A stretch of 64,000 nt of DNA from CAIWHR01 sp963741355 (lineage in GTDB: Bacteria; Pseudomonadota; Gammaproteobacteria; Burkholderiales; Casimicrobiaceae). Of this stretch, positions 39,029-49,397 are shown piece after piece (the stretch's first letter is position 1; each line of letters opens with the position of its first letter). The stretch spans positions 1 through 64,000 of the forward strand of contig CAVUIG010000029.1 of NCBI GenBank assembly GCA_963741355.1, given 5' to 3'. Both the position numbers and the translations under genes were made by a program. A model generated the notes under the pieces. The model ran no database searches, was not told the DNA's origin, and saw only the letters and a program-made list of their open reading frames with translations.

Positions 39029-40378
39029 ATGACCCACATCCTGCATCGTCATCTGCGCACCAGGCTGCCGAGGGCCGTCGGTGGCCGCGGCATCGTCATC
39101 GTCGACGCCGACGGCAAGGAATATCTCGACGCGTCCGGCGGTGCCGCCGTGTCGTGCCTTGGCCACGGACATTCCGACGTCCTGGCGGCGATGCATGCGC
39201 AGATCGATCGCCTCGCGTATGCCCACACGAGCTTTTTCACCACCGAAGTCGCCGAGTCGCTGGCCGATCACCTGATCGCGCATGCACCCGAGGGCACGTC
39301 GCACGTCTATCTCGTGTCCGGCGGCTCGGAGGCCATCGAGGCGGCGCTCAAGATGGCCCGGCAGTATTTCGTCGAGATCGGCGAGCCGCAGCGGCAGCAT
39401 TTCATCGCCCGCCGACAGAGCTACCACGGCAACACGCTGGGCGCGCTCGCGGTCGGCGGCAACGCGTGGCGGCGGCGCCAGTTCGCGCCGCTGCTGATCG
39501 ACGTGACGCACGTCTCGCCGTGCTACGAATACCGCGACCGCGGCCCCGACGAATCGCCCGAAGCGTACGGCGAGCGGCTCGCGCGCGAGCTCGAGGCCGC
39601 GATCGAAAAGCTCGGGCCGCGCAACGTCATCGGCTTCGTCGCCGAGCCCGTCGTGGGCGCGACGCTGGGCGCGGCGACCGCGGTGCCCGGCTACTTCCGC
39701 CGCATCCGCGAGATCTGCGATCGCCACGGGATCCTGCTGATTGCCGACGAAGTGATGTGCGGAATGGGGCGCACCGGCTCGCTCTACGCCGTCGAGCAGG
39801 AAGGCATCGTGCCGGACCTGATCACCATCGCCAAGGGACTGGGCGGCGGCTACCAGCCGATCGGCGCCGTGCTGGTCCAGCGGCGAATCATCGAGGCGAT
39901 CGAGCGCGGCAGCGGCTTCTTCCAGCATGGCCATACCTACATCGGTCATCCCGTCGCATGCGCGGCGGCGCTTGCCGTCCAGCGAGTGATCCAGCGCGAT
40001 CACCTGCTCGACAACGTAAAAGCACTGGGTGGACGGCTCTCCGCGCAACTCCATGCCACCTTCGACCATCATCCGCACGTCGGCGACATCCGCGGCCGCG
40101 GCCTGTTCATGGCGATCGAGCTGGTCGAGGACCGCGCGTCGAAGCAGCCCTTCGACCCGGCGCTGCGCCTCCATGCCCGCATCAAGGCCGAAGCCATGGC
40201 GCGCGGCCTGATGGTCTACCCGATGGGCGGCACGATCGACGGGCAGGCCGGAGACCATGTGCTCATCGCGCCGCCGTTCATCACGACCCCTGCCGAGATC
40301 GACGAAATCGTGCATCGGCTGGGCGCCGCGGTCGACGCCGCGGTGGCGGCCATCGCGCCGCAGGCGGCGCACGCGTGA
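39029..40378 (+). CDS. Class III (omega-type) PLP aminotransferase
   Basis: An intact 449-residue enzyme: DADGKEYLDASGGAAVSCLG, YLVSGGSEAIEAALKMARQY, QSYHGNTLGALAVGGN, IADEVMCGMGRTGSLYAVEQ, and the cofactor lysine in LITIAKGLGGGYQPIGAVLV. This is a class III aminotransferase (aspartate aminotransferase family in the broad annotation sense). The amine donor is unknown. The TAXI-TRAP transporter directly downstream may bring in its substrate. Confidence 0.9.
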   Translation: MTHILHRHLRTRLPRAVGGRGIVIVDADGKEYLDASGGAAVSCLGHGHSDVLAAMHAQIDRLAYAHTSFFTTEVAESLADHLIAHAPEGTSHVYLVSGGSEAIEAALKMARQYFVEIGEPQRQHFIARRQSYHGNTLGALAVGGNAWRRRQFAPLLIDVTHVSPCYEYRDRGPDESPEAYGERLARELEAAIEKLGPRNVIGFVAEPVVGATLGAATAVPGYFRRIREICDRHGILLIADEVMCGMGRTGSLYAVEQEGIVPDLITIAKGLGGGYQPIGAVLVQRRIIEAIERGSGFFQHGHTYIGHPVACAAALAVQRVIQRDHLLDNVKALGGRLSAQLHATFDHHPHVGDIRGRGLFMAIELVEDRASKQPFDPALRLHARIKAEAMARGLMVYPMGGTIDGQAGDHVLIAPPFITTPAEIDEIVHRLGAAVDAAVAAIAPQAAHA

Positions 40379-40547
40379 GCGAGCGCTCGTTTGATTCGAC
40401 CATTTGCCACACCAACGGCTGACGTATGATGCGGAGCGGCGCGCGTGAGGAACGTGCGAATCGCCGCCTGTTCCAAAACGCGCCACCTTGTTCGCGAACC
40501 GCGCGCTTGACGCGGCACCATCGCTTCACTTGAGGAGGAGGATCACC

Positions 40548-41546
40548 ATGCATGGAACCACAACGCAATCCCGCGCGTTCCGCACCACCGTCGCCACCGC
40601 GGCGGGAATAGCGCTCGCCTGCGCGCTCGCCACGCCGTTGCCGGCCAGTGCGCAGCAGAAGTTCGTCACGATCGGGACCGGCGGCGTCACCGGCGTCTAT
40701 TACGCGGTGGGCGGCGCGATCTGCCGCCTCGTCAACAAGGACCGCGCCAAGCACGGCCTTCGCTGCTCGGTGGAATCGACCGGAGGCTCCGTCTACAACG
40801 TCAACACGATCAAGGCGGGCGAGCTCGATTTCGGCATGGCGCAGTCGGACGTCCAGTACCAGGACTACAACGGCACCGGCCCGTTCAAGGAAGCGGACAA
40901 GGATCTGCGCGCCGTGTTCTCGGTGCATCCCGAGCCTTTCACCGTCGCCGCGCGCAAGGAAGCCAACATCAAGCAGTTCAGCGACTTCAAGGGCAAGCGC
41001 TTCAACGTCGGCAATCCCGGGTCGGGCACGCGCTCGGCGATGGACGAGCTGCTCGTGGCCGAGAACATGAAGCTCTCGGATTTCGCGCTCGCCTCCGAGC
41101 TCAAGGCGGATGAACATGGCTCCGCGTTGTGCGACAACAAGATCGACGGATTCTTCTACGGCGTGGGCCATCCGTCGGCCAACATCCAGGATCCGACCAC
41201 CGCCTGCGGCGCCAAGCTCGTGTCGCTGACCGGTCCCGCGATCGACGGTCTGGTGAAGAAGTATCCGTACTACGCCTACGCGACGATTCCCGGCGGCATG
41301 TACGCGAACAATCCGGATCCGACCAAGACCTACGGCGTGCTGGCGACGCTCGTGAGCTCGTCGAAGGTTCCGGCCGATACCGTCTACATCATCGTCAAGG
41401 CGGTGTTCGAGAACATCGACGAGTTCAAGAAGCTCCATCCGGCATTCGCGAACCTCGATCCCAAGAACATGATCAAGGACGGCCTCTCGGCGCCCCTGCA
41501 TGAAGGCGCGGCGCGTTACTACAAGGAAAAGGGCTGGCTGAAGTGA
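40548..41546 (+). CDS. TAXI-family TRAP transporter solute receptor
   Basis: A 332-residue periplasmic receptor with a signal peptide (LACALATPLPASAQQ). FVTIGTGGVTGVYYAVGGAI is the TAXI signature, with VESTGGSVYNVNTIKAGELD and GNPGSGTRSAMDELLV. The start at 40548 has GAGGAGGAGG upstream. Receptors of this type work with a fused TRAP permease, which is the next gene, 103 bp on. The ligand is unknown; acidic solutes such as glutamate are bound by known members. Confidence 0.92.
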   Translation: MHGTTTQSRAFRTTVATAAGIALACALATPLPASAQQKFVTIGTGGVTGVYYAVGGAICRLVNKDRAKHGLRCSVESTGGSVYNVNTIKAGELDFGMAQSDVQYQDYNGTGPFKEADKDLRAVFSVHPEPFTVAARKEANIKQFSDFKGKRFNVGNPGSGTRSAMDELLVAENMKLSDFALASELKADEHGSALCDNKIDGFFYGVGHPSANIQDPTTACGAKLVSLTGPAIDGLVKKYPYYAYATIPGGMYANNPDPTKTYGVLATLVSSSKVPADTVYIIVKAVFENIDEFKKLHPAFANLDPKNMIKDGLSAPLHEGAARYYKEKGWLK

Positions 41547-41649
41547 GCGCCGCAGGGCCGCCCCACGGACGCCCGCGCGAGCAGGGCGAAGCCAAGGCCC
41601 GCAGGGCGCGTCTGCGAGCGCGGGTGGGCGGCGACCCTGAGGTGCGACG

Positions 41650-44305
41650 ATGAACCAGCAACCGCGCGGAGGCCGCGCGAACAGCGCCCCCTCGGGGGGT
41701 GTGGGGGCCCAAGTGACCGAGCCGGGCGTCGACGTCCGGGAGCTGGTCCTCGAAGCCGATCTCGGCCGGCGCAAGCCGGTCGGGATTCCCGCCAGGATCC
41801 TGGCGGCGACCTGCATCGGCTGGTCGCTGCTGCAGCTCTGGTACGCGTCGCCGCTGCCGTTCACGTTCAACGTCTTCATCCTCAACGATACCGAGATGCG
41901 CTCGCTGCATCTCGGCATCGGGCTCTTCCTCGCGTTTCTCGCCTACCCGTTCCGCAAGTCCTCGCCGCGCGACCGCGTGCCGGCACAGGACTGGATCCTC
42001 GCGGTCGCCGCCGCGTTCTGCGGCGCGTACCTGTTCCTGTTCTATCGCGATCTGTCGACCCGGCCGGGTCAGCCGACGTCGATCGACTTCTTCACGGCCA
42101 TCGCCGGGATGCTGCTGCTGCTGGAGGCCACCCGCCGGGTCGTCGGCCCGCCGCTCGCCATCATCGCGGCGCTGATGCTGGTCTACGCGTTCGCGGGTCC
42201 GTGGATGCCCGACGTCATCCAGCACAAGGGCATTTCGCTCTCCAAGGCCGTCTCGCATTACTGGCTGTCGACCGAAGGCGTCTTCGGCGTCGCGGTGGGC
42301 GTGTCGGCGAGCTACATCTTCCTGTTCGTGCTGTTCGGCTCGCTGCTCGAGAAGGCGGGCGCCGGCAATTATTTCATCAAGGTCGCGTTCGCCTTCCTCG
42401 GGCCACATGCGCGGCGGGCCCGCCAAGGCGGCCGTCGTGTCGTCCGGAATGATGGGGATGATCTCGGGCTCGTCGGTCGCCAACGTCGTCACCTGCGGCA
42501 CCTTCACGATTCCGCTGATGAAGCGCGTCGGGTACACGGCGGAAAAGGCCGGCGCGATCGAGACGGCCGCCGGAGTGGACGGCCAGATCATGCCGCCCGT
42601 GATGGGCGCGGCGGCGTTCCTCATGGCCGAATACGTCGGCGTGTCGTACGCGGAGATCTGCAAGAACGCGGCGCTGCCCGCCGCCATTTCCTACATCGCG
42701 CTCTTCTACATCGTTCACCTCGAAGCGGTGAAGGCCGGCATCAAGGGACTGCCGCCGCGCGCCGGAACCTCGGCGCTCGGCCGCCTCGCCGGAATCGTGA
42801 TGACGCTGGCGGGGCTCGTGATCTTCTCGAACGTCCTCTACTACAGCCTGGGCTGGCTCAAGGATCTCTTTCCCCAGGCGGCGCTCTGGATCGTGCTGGT
42901 GCTGATCGCGATCACCTATCTCGCGCTGCTGCGCATCGTCGCCGCGGAGCCCGACCTCGTCATCGACGATCCCAACGCCGCCGTGATCGAGCTGCCGGCG
43001 CTGAAGGAGACCGTTCTCTCCGGCCTGCATTTCCTGCTGCCGGTCGTGCTGCTCATCTGGGTGCTGATGATCGAGCATCTTTCGCCCGGGTTGTCCGCGT
43101 TCTACGCAACGACGCTGCTCATCGTGATCCTGCTGACGCAAAAGCCGCTGATCGCGATGTTCCGCGGCGAGGCCGCTTCGCTCGCGCGCGCCCGCGCGGG
43201 CTGGAGCGATCTCGTCGACGGGCTCGGCACCGGCGCGCGCAACATGATCGGCATCGCGATCGCGACGGCGGCGGCGGGCATCGTCGTCGGCACGGTCTCC
43301 ATCACCGGGTTCGGGCTCGTGATGACCGACCTCGTCGAGGCGGTCTCGGCGGGCAACATCATCCTGATGCTCTGCCTCGTCGCCGTGATCTGCCTGATCC
43401 TCGGCATGGGCATGCCGACCACGGCGAGCTACATCGTCGTGTCGACGCTGATGGCGCCGGTGGTCGTCGAGCTCGGCGCCCAGAGCGGGCTGGTCGTTCC
43501 GCTGGTCGCCGTGCACATGTTCGTCTTCTACTTCGGCCTCATGGCCGACGTGACCCCTCCCGTCGGCCTCGCGGCGTTCGCAGCGTCCGCCATTTCGCGC
43601 GGCGACTACCTCAAGACCGGATTCACCGCGTTCTGGTACAGCATCCGCACCGGCATCCTGCCGTTCATGTTCATCTTCAATGCCGAGCTGCTGCTGATCG
43701 GCGTCAATTCGTTCGCTCACCTCGTGCTGGTCATCTGCGCGGCCGTCGCGGCGATGCTGGTGTTCGCCGCGGCGACGCAGGGCTGGTTCGTCACCCGGAG
43801 CCGCTGGTACGAATCGGTGGCGATGCTGCTCGTGACGTTCACGCTGCTGCGTCCGGACTTCTGGATGGATTTCGTCTACCCGAAATACGATGTCGCGCCC
43901 GCTCAGACGTTCATGGAATTCGTCGGATCGGCGCCGCCGAACACCGGCGTCCGCGTTCGCATCGAGGGGACGACCGTCGAGGGCAAGGAAGTGAAGAAGA
44001 CCGTCCTCCTGCCGGTGGGAAGCGAAGGCACGGCGGCGCAACGGCTCAGCAAGTCCGGCCTGACGACGATGGCGCTTCCCGCGGGTCCGCAGATCGCCGC
44101 GGTCGGGCTGCACAGTGCGGCCGACCGCGCCGGCTTCGAGCAGGGCTTCACGGTCACCGGCATCGAGACCGAGGCGAAGCGGCCGGCGAAGGAATGGATG
44201 TTCCTGCCGGCGCTCGCCGTGCTCGGCGCGGTCGTCCTGCTGCAGCGCCGGCGCCGTCCCGGTGGAACAGCGGTAACGCCGGCGCCTAGATCGTCTAGCC
44301 CATGA
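41650..44305 (+). CDS. Fused TRAP transporter permease (4TM/12TM), one frameshift
   Basis: About 884 residues. The N-terminal small-permease-like part has four helices (WILAVAAAFCGAYLFLFY, FFTAIAGMLLLLEATRRVVG). The DctM-like part holds VVSSGMMGMISGSSVANVV, AAGVDGQIMPPVMGAAAFLM and LILGMGMPTTASYIVVSTLM. One extra G near 42405 (AFAFLG then HMRGGPAKA) breaks the frame. The C-terminal about 120 residues, with AAVGLHSAADRAGFEQGFTV and a final helix, match the DUF3394-type extension known on such permeases. It uses an ion gradient with the TAXI receptor. Confidence 0.9.
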
Positions 44306-44663
44306 AGAAGACGTTGAGCTTGTTGCCGTCGAGGTCGCGGAAGTAGCCGCAGTAGAAGCCGTCGCCGCGCGGTCCCACCGCGCCTTCGTCCTTGGCGCCG
44401 AGCGCAAGCGCCTTCCCGTGCACGCGCTCGACCTTCTCGCGCGAATCGACGACGATCGCCGCCATGACGCCGTTGCCCACCGTCGCCGGCTTGCCGTCGA
44501 ACGGTTTCATGACGGCGAGGCTCGGCTTGTCCATCGCTACGCCCCAGCCAATTCCGCGCTCGGAATCAAAGAGGCGCTTGGCGCCGATCTCGCCCAGGAG
44601 CGCGTCGTAGAATGCCGCGGCGCGCGGCAAGTCGTTGGTTCCCAGCGTCACGTACCCGATCAT
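44295..44663 (-). CDS. VOC (glyoxalase/bleomycin-resistance) family protein
   Basis: A 122-residue protein with one VOC module: MIGYVTLGTNDLPRAAAFYD, DKPSLAVMKPFDGKPATVGN, YCGYFRDLDGNKLNVFFMG. The DLDGNKLN ending is the usual metal-ligand region. Function unknown; possibly a lyase, dioxygenase or binding protein. It converges on the TRAP gene and overlaps it by 11 bp. Confidence 0.85.
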   Translation of the reverse strand: MIGYVTLGTNDLPRAAAFYDALLGEIGAKRLFDSERGIGWGVAMDKPSLAVMKPFDGKPATVGNGVMAAIVVDSREKVERVHGKALALGAKDEGAVGPRGDGFYCGYFRDLDGNKLNVFFMG

Positions 44664-44793
44664 TTTGGTGCTCCCGCTGCGGTTGAAAGACCGCATTATG
44701 CCGCCAGTCCGGTGACGCCTTCGCGACGTAGCGCGCATTGAGTCCGTGGGGAAGTCGGAAGCCTCGCCGCATTGACAGCGCCGCTAACATTCG

Positions 44794-44810
44794 TATAATT
44801 GCACAATTAT
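44794..44810. promoter_or_regulatory. -10 box and ArsR-type palindrome overlapping the arsR start
   Basis: TATAAT (44794-44799) lies 9 bases before the ATG at 44809, so the mRNA would be leaderless or nearly so. ATAATTG-CA-CAATTAT (44795-44810) is a perfect inverted repeat spanning the -10 box and the start codon, a natural site for autorepression by ArsR. Confidence 0.65.
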
Positions 44811-45180
44811 GGAAACATCAAACGTATTGACGGCCCTGGCGGCGCTCTCGCAGGAAACGCGGCTTGCGGCGTATCGGTTGCTGGTGCGCCACGCGCCGGA
44901 AGGATTGCCCGCGGGACAGATCGCCGAACAGCTGGACATCGCGCCTGCGTCGCTGTCGTTTCACCTCAAGGAACTGACCCGGGCGGGCCTCATTGTCGCG
45001 CGCCCGGACGGTCGCTTCGTGTGGTACCGCGCCGATCTCGATGCGATGAATGGCGTCGTCGGCTATCTCACCGACAATTGCTGCCGGGCGAGTGCCGTCT
45101 GCGATCCCCGTTGCGTGCCGAAAACGCGACCGATTGCCAAGGTGACGGGCGCGCCACCCAGACGCCGAAGAACGGCATGA
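44809..45180 (+). CDS. arsR: ArsR-family arsenic-responsive repressor
   Basis: A 123-residue winged helix: LAALSQETRLAAYRLLVRHA, GLPAGQIAEQLDIAPASLSF (recognition helix) and HLKELTRAGLIVARPDGRFV. After the helix, NCCRASAVCDPRC places Cys91, Cys92, Cys98 and Cys102. CC-x5-C is the C-terminal arsenite site seen in the Acidithiobacillus ferrooxidans-type ArsR, unlike the CxC of the E. coli plasmid type. It controls the two genes downstream. Confidence 0.9.
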   Translation: METSNVLTALAALSQETRLAAYRLLVRHAPEGLPAGQIAEQLDIAPASLSFHLKELTRAGLIVARPDGRFVWYRADLDAMNGVVGYLTDNCCRASAVCDPRCVPKTRPIAKVTGAPPRRRRTA

Positions 45181-45276
45181 TGCGATTTCGCTCGGACTGC
45201 CGTCATCGGACCCGTCCGGAACACCGATTCTCGACGTGGCGAACCGAGCGCTTCGACTGAACTGCCCGCTCACACC

Positions 45277-45800
45277 ATGACCACCGAAAACCACCCGCTG
45301 AACGTCCTGTTTCTATGCACCGGCAACTCGGCGCGCAGCGTCATCGCCGAATCGATCCTCAGGCAAGTCGGTGCGGGACGATTCGTCGCGCACAGCGCGG
45401 GCTCGCATCCCACCGGCAGGGTCAACCCGTTCGCGCTTGAATTTCTGCGGGCGAACCGGATGCCGACCGAAGGCCTGCGGAGCAAGAGCTGGGACGAATT
45501 CGCGCAGCCGGCGCGGCGCCGCTCGATTTCGTGTTCACCGTCTGCGACAACGCCGCAGGTGAAGTTTGTCCGGTGTGGCCCGGCCAGCCGATGACGGCGC
45601 ATTGGGGTGTTCCCGACCCCGCCGCGGTCGAAGGCAGCGCGGCCGAGATACGCGACGCGTTTTCGGACACCGGCCACCTCCTGCTCAATCGCATCCGCCT
45701 GTTCGTCAGCCTGCCTCTCGCCAAGCTCGATCGTCTCAGCCTCGCGAGAAGGCTCTCCGAGATCGGCACGACGCGGGCGCAGGACGACGCAGTGGCGTGA
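45277..45800 (+). CDS. arsC: Arsenate reductase, low-MW phosphatase type, one frameshift
   Basis: MTTENHPLNVLFLCTGNSAR begins with the P-loop CTGNSARS (CX5R); HSAGSHPTGRVNPFALEFL follows. A one-base loss in GGG near 45512 breaks the frame, which continues LDFVFTVCDNAAGEVCPVWP with the Cys pair used to relay the disulfide, then HWGVPDPAAVEG. It reduces arsenate to arsenite for export by the next gene, whose ATG lies 2 bp after this stop. Confidence 0.9.
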
Positions 45801-45802
45801 TC

Positions 45803-46888
45803 ATGGCCCACCGCACGGCCAAGCCCATTGGAGCGTTCGAGCGCAACCTCACCTGGTGGGTGTTCGGGTGCATCGTCGCCGGCATCGCGCTCGGGCAGGT
45901 GCTGCCGGGAATTTCCGAATCGGTCGGCGGACTGAAGGTCGCCGAGGTCAACGTTCCGGTGGCAGTGCTGGTCTGGCTGATGATCATCCCGATGCTGCTG
46001 AAGATCGACTTCGCACAATTGCGGAAGGTCACGCAGCATGCCCGCGGGATCGGCGTGACGCTGTTCGTCAACTGGGCGGTGAAGCCGTTTTCGATGGCGC
46101 TGCTCGCGTGGATTTTCCTGCGCCACGCGTTCGTCCCCTGGCTGCCGCCTGCGGAGATCGACTCGTACATCGCAGGCCTGATCTTGCTGGCCGCCGCGCC
46201 CTGCACGGCGATGGTGTTCGTCTGGAGCAACCTGGTCGACGGCGAGCCCAGCTTCACGCTGTCGCAGGTGGCGCTGAACGACACGATCATGCTGTTCGCC
46301 TTCGCGCCGATCGTCGCGCTGCTGCTCGGGCTGTCCAGCATCACGGTGCCATGGGAGACCCTTGCACTCTCCGTGCTGCTCTACATCGTCGTGCCGATCA
46401 TCCTCAGCCAGATCCTTCGCCGGCGACTGCTGGCCGACGGGGGTCCGGCGCGCCTTCAGGCCACCCTCGCCCGCCTGCATCCGATTTCGCTCGGCGCGCT
46501 CCTCCTGACGCTCGTGCTGCTGTTCAGCTTCCAGGGCCGGCAGATCCTCGCGCAGCCGCTCGTCATCGCGATGCTGGCGGTGCCCATCCTGATCCAGGTG
46601 TATTTCAATGCCGGCATCGCCTACTGGCTCAACCGCAAGCTCGGTGTCGCGCATTGCGTCGCCGGCCCATCGGCGCTGATCGGCGCCAGCAATTTCTTCG
46701 AGCTCGCCGTCGCGACGGCGGTCAGCCTTTTCGGTCTGCAGTCCGGCGCGGCGCTCGCGACGGTCGTCGGCGTGCTGATCGAAGTGCCCGTCATGCTGTC
46801 CGTCGTCGCCGTCGTCGGCGCCAGCAAGGACTGGTACGAGCGTCCCGAACGCCTCGTCGCCGCGGATCGGACGGCCGGCAGCGATTGA
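45803..46888 (+). CDS. acr3: ACR3-type arsenite efflux permease
   Basis: An intact 361-residue membrane protein with ten helices. It has FVNWAVKPFSMALLAWIFL, AAAPCTAMVFVWSNLVDGEP with the conserved Cys, and PSALIGASNFFELAVATAVS, all typical of ACR3 (bile/arsenite/riboflavin transporter superfamily). It expels As(III). Last gene of the ars operon. Confidence 0.95.
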   Translation: MAHRTAKPIGAFERNLTWWVFGCIVAGIALGQVLPGISESVGGLKVAEVNVPVAVLVWLMIIPMLLKIDFAQLRKVTQHARGIGVTLFVNWAVKPFSMALLAWIFLRHAFVPWLPPAEIDSYIAGLILLAAAPCTAMVFVWSNLVDGEPSFTLSQVALNDTIMLFAFAPIVALLLGLSSITVPWETLALSVLLYIVVPIILSQILRRRLLADGGPARLQATLARLHPISLGALLLTLVLLFSFQGRQILAQPLVIAMLAVPILIQVYFNAGIAYWLNRKLGVAHCVAGPSALIGASNFFELAVATAVSLFGLQSGAALATVVGVLIEVPVMLSVVAVVGASKDWYERPERLVAADRTAGSD

Positions 46889-47033
46889 CCGCCGCGCTTT
46901 CCCGACCCGCATCCGGATCGTCGAGCGACTCGAGCGCGGGGATGCCAACTGCCGAAAAAGCGTGTTGAATGCGAATTCGCGCGCGCATCGGAAACCCTTT
47001 CCGCGCATCAACCATTGTCCCGAGGAGATCAAG

Positions 47034-47525
47034 ATGTTCGGGCTGACTCCCCTTGGCATCTTCCATACGGCGTTGAGCGTGGTTGCCGTCGTGGCAGGTC
47101 TGATCGCGCTGCTGCGCGATGGGCGAATCTCGCCGGCGAATCCCGTCGGCAGGGTCTACATCATCTCGACGGTCATCACGTGCCTTACGGCATTCGGCAT
47201 CTTCCAGCACGGCGGCTTCAACAAGGCGCACGCGCTCGGCATCATCACGCTGGTCGTGCTGGGCATCGCATGGATCGCGGGACATTCGACGCTCTTCGGG
47301 CGCGCTTCGCGCTACGTCGAGACGGTCAGCTATTCGGCGACGTTTCTGTTCAACCTCATTCCCGGAATCACGGAGACTTCGACGCGCCTGCCGCCCGGCG
47401 CACCGTTGCTCCCCAACGCCGACGCGCCGGCGCTGCAAGTGGCGACGGGCGTGCTGTTCGTCCTGTTCCTGATCGTCGCGGTCTTGCAGGTCCGCGCCCT
47501 GCGCGCGACGCCTGCGCCCGGCTAG
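47034..47525 (+). CDS. Small integral membrane protein, unknown function
   Basis: A 163-residue protein with four hydrophobic segments: LGIFHTALSVVAVVAGLIAL, VYIISTVITCLTAFGIFQHG, ALGIITLVVLGIAWIAG, LQVATGVLFVLFLIVAVLQ. The first segment has a His that could bind haem. It resembles the DUF2306-like group in layout. CGAGGAGATC precedes the start. Function unknown. Confidence 0.7.
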   Translation: MFGLTPLGIFHTALSVVAVVAGLIALLRDGRISPANPVGRVYIISTVITCLTAFGIFQHGGFNKAHALGIITLVVLGIAWIAGHSTLFGRASRYVETVSYSATFLFNLIPGITETSTRLPPGAPLLPNADAPALQVATGVLFVLFLIVAVLQVRALRATPAPG

Positions 47526-47661
47526 CGGGCGGCCGGTCGCCGACACGGAACGACATCGGGCCGGGCCATCGCGCCGCGCGGCTGGAACGCGGCCGCGATC
47601 GGAATTGTCAGACCCTGTATCCGTTGCCTGCGCGGCAGATCATCGGACCGAGACATTCGTG

Positions 47662-49374
47662 ATGGAAATGGAAATACTGCTTCCCAACGTCACTCCGGCG
47701 GACATCCGCACGAGCCGGTTCGATCAGATGTTTCCGGCGTTGACGAAATCCGATATGGCGCGGATCGAGCGATTCGGAACGCGGCGGCGCTACCCCGGCG
47801 GCGCGCGGCTGTTCGCCGCGGGCGAGACAGGTCCGGGGATGTTCGTGATCCTGCAAGGTGAAGTGACGATCAGTCAGCGCGATGCGCTGGGTCACGTGGT
47901 CCCGATCGTGCGCCAGGGACCGGGGCATTTCCTTGCCGAGGTCGGACAGCTGTCGGGCCGCCCGGCGCTGGTGGACGGCTACGCCGACAACGATGTCGAA
48001 GCGATCCTCGTGCCGCCGGCGCAGTTGCGCGCGCTGATCATCGCGGAAGCGGACCTGGGCGAGCGCATCGTTCGCGCGCTGATCCTCCGCCGCGTGAAGC
48101 TCATCGAAGCTGGCGTGGTCGGGCCAACGCTGATCGGAAGGACCGATTCCGCGCGATTTCTCGGCCTGCAGAATTTCCTGCGGCGCAACGGTCAACCTCA
48201 CCATGTCGTCGATCCCGCCGAGGAAGGAGACACGGCCGCGCTGCTCGAGCAGTACGGTGCCGGCGCCGACGACGTGCTCGTCGTCTGCCCGGACAGCACG
48301 GTCCTGCTCAACCCGACGGAGGTCGCGCTCGGCCGCCGCCTCGGGATGTCCGATACCGGCGAGCACCACGGGCTGTTCGACGTCGCCGTGGTCGGCGCCG
48401 GCCCGGCAGGCCTCGCCACCGCGGTGTATGCGGCCTCGGAGGGCCTTGGCGTCGTCGTGCTGGATTGCCGAGCGTTCGGCGGCCAGGCCGGCGCCAGCGC
48501 GCGCATCGAGAACTACCTCGGCTTTCCGACCGGAATCTCGGGCCAGGCGCTGGCCGGACGCGCATTCGTCCAGGCGCAGAAGTTCGGCGCCGAAATCCTG
48601 ATTCCGGCGCAGGCGGCAGCGCTCGAATGCGCGACGGACGGCGCGGAAATGGCGGTGCGGCTCTCGGACGACCGTCGGCTGCGTGCGCGCACGGTCGTCA
48701 TCGCCAGCGGCGCGCGCTATCGCCGGCCCGATGTCCCCGGCATCGTCGATTTCGAAGGCCGCGGAGTCTCGTACTGGGCGTCGGCGCTGGAGGCAAAAAT
48801 GTGCGGTGGCGAGGAAATCGTCCTCGTCGGCGGGGGCAACTCCGCGGGCCAGGGCGCCGTCTTCCTCGCGCAGCATGCGGTCAAGGTGCATATGCTGATC
48901 CGCGGTCCCAGCCTTGCCGCCACCATGTCGCGCTACCTGATCGATCGCATCGGCGCCACATCCAACATCGAATTGCGCCCGGACACCGAGCTGACGGCGC
49001 TCCACGGCGATCCGCAGGCGGGACTCGCGCACGTTTCGTGGCGCAATCGAAAGACCGGCGCCGAGGAGCGGCGACCGATACGCCATGTCTTCCTGTTCAT
49101 CGGCGCAGACCCGGAAACGCGCTGGCTCGAAGGCTGCGGCGTCGGAGTCGACGAGCACGGCTTCGTGCTGACCGGCGATGCGGGCGGAGCGCGCGAATCG
49201 GGGAGAACGCGTGCGCCGCTCGAATCGACGGTTCCCGGCGTGTTCGCGGTTGGCGACGTGCGCTCGGGCTCGGTCAAGCGTGTGGGCGGCGCGATCGGCG
49301 AGGGCGCAGCGGCGGTTGCGCAGATTCATCAGTACCTCGCGACGCTGCAACCCGCGCCGCAGGCCGCCGAATAG
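47662..49374 (+). CDS. Fusion of a cyclic-nucleotide-binding domain with a thioredoxin reductase-like flavoprotein
   Basis: An intact 570-residue protein starting MEMEILLPNVTPADIRTS. Residues about 20-150 form a cNMP-binding-type barrel (LFAAGETGPGMFVILQGEVT, GHFLAEVGQLSGRPALVDGY). A linker leads to an FAD/NAD(P)H two-Rossmann domain: FDVAVVGAGPAGLATAVYAA, GGQAGASARIENYLGFPTGI, EIVLVGGGNSAGQGAVFLAQ, VPGVFAVGDVRSGSVKRV. The usual CxxC redox pair after the NADPH domain entry is missing: the text reads GVSYWASALEAKMCGG. It may pass electrons to a partner other than thioredoxin. The next gene is a UBP-type zinc finger. Confidence 0.88.
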   Translation: MEMEILLPNVTPADIRTSRFDQMFPALTKSDMARIERFGTRRRYPGGARLFAAGETGPGMFVILQGEVTISQRDALGHVVPIVRQGPGHFLAEVGQLSGRPALVDGYADNDVEAILVPPAQLRALIIAEADLGERIVRALILRRVKLIEAGVVGPTLIGRTDSARFLGLQNFLRRNGQPHHVVDPAEEGDTAALLEQYGAGADDVLVVCPDSTVLLNPTEVALGRRLGMSDTGEHHGLFDVAVVGAGPAGLATAVYAASEGLGVVVLDCRAFGGQAGASARIENYLGFPTGISGQALAGRAFVQAQKFGAEILIPAQAAALECATDGAEMAVRLSDDRRLRARTVVIASGARYRRPDVPGIVDFEGRGVSYWASALEAKMCGGEEIVLVGGGNSAGQGAVFLAQHAVKVHMLIRGPSLAATMSRYLIDRIGATSNIELRPDTELTALHGDPQAGLAHVSWRNRKTGAEERRPIRHVFLFIGADPETRWLEGCGVGVDEHGFVLTGDAGGARESGRTRAPLESTVPGVFAVGDVRSGSVKRVGGAIGEGAAAVAQIHQYLATLQPAPQAAE

Positions 49375-49397
49375 ATTTATTTCCCGGGAGTTCCCCG

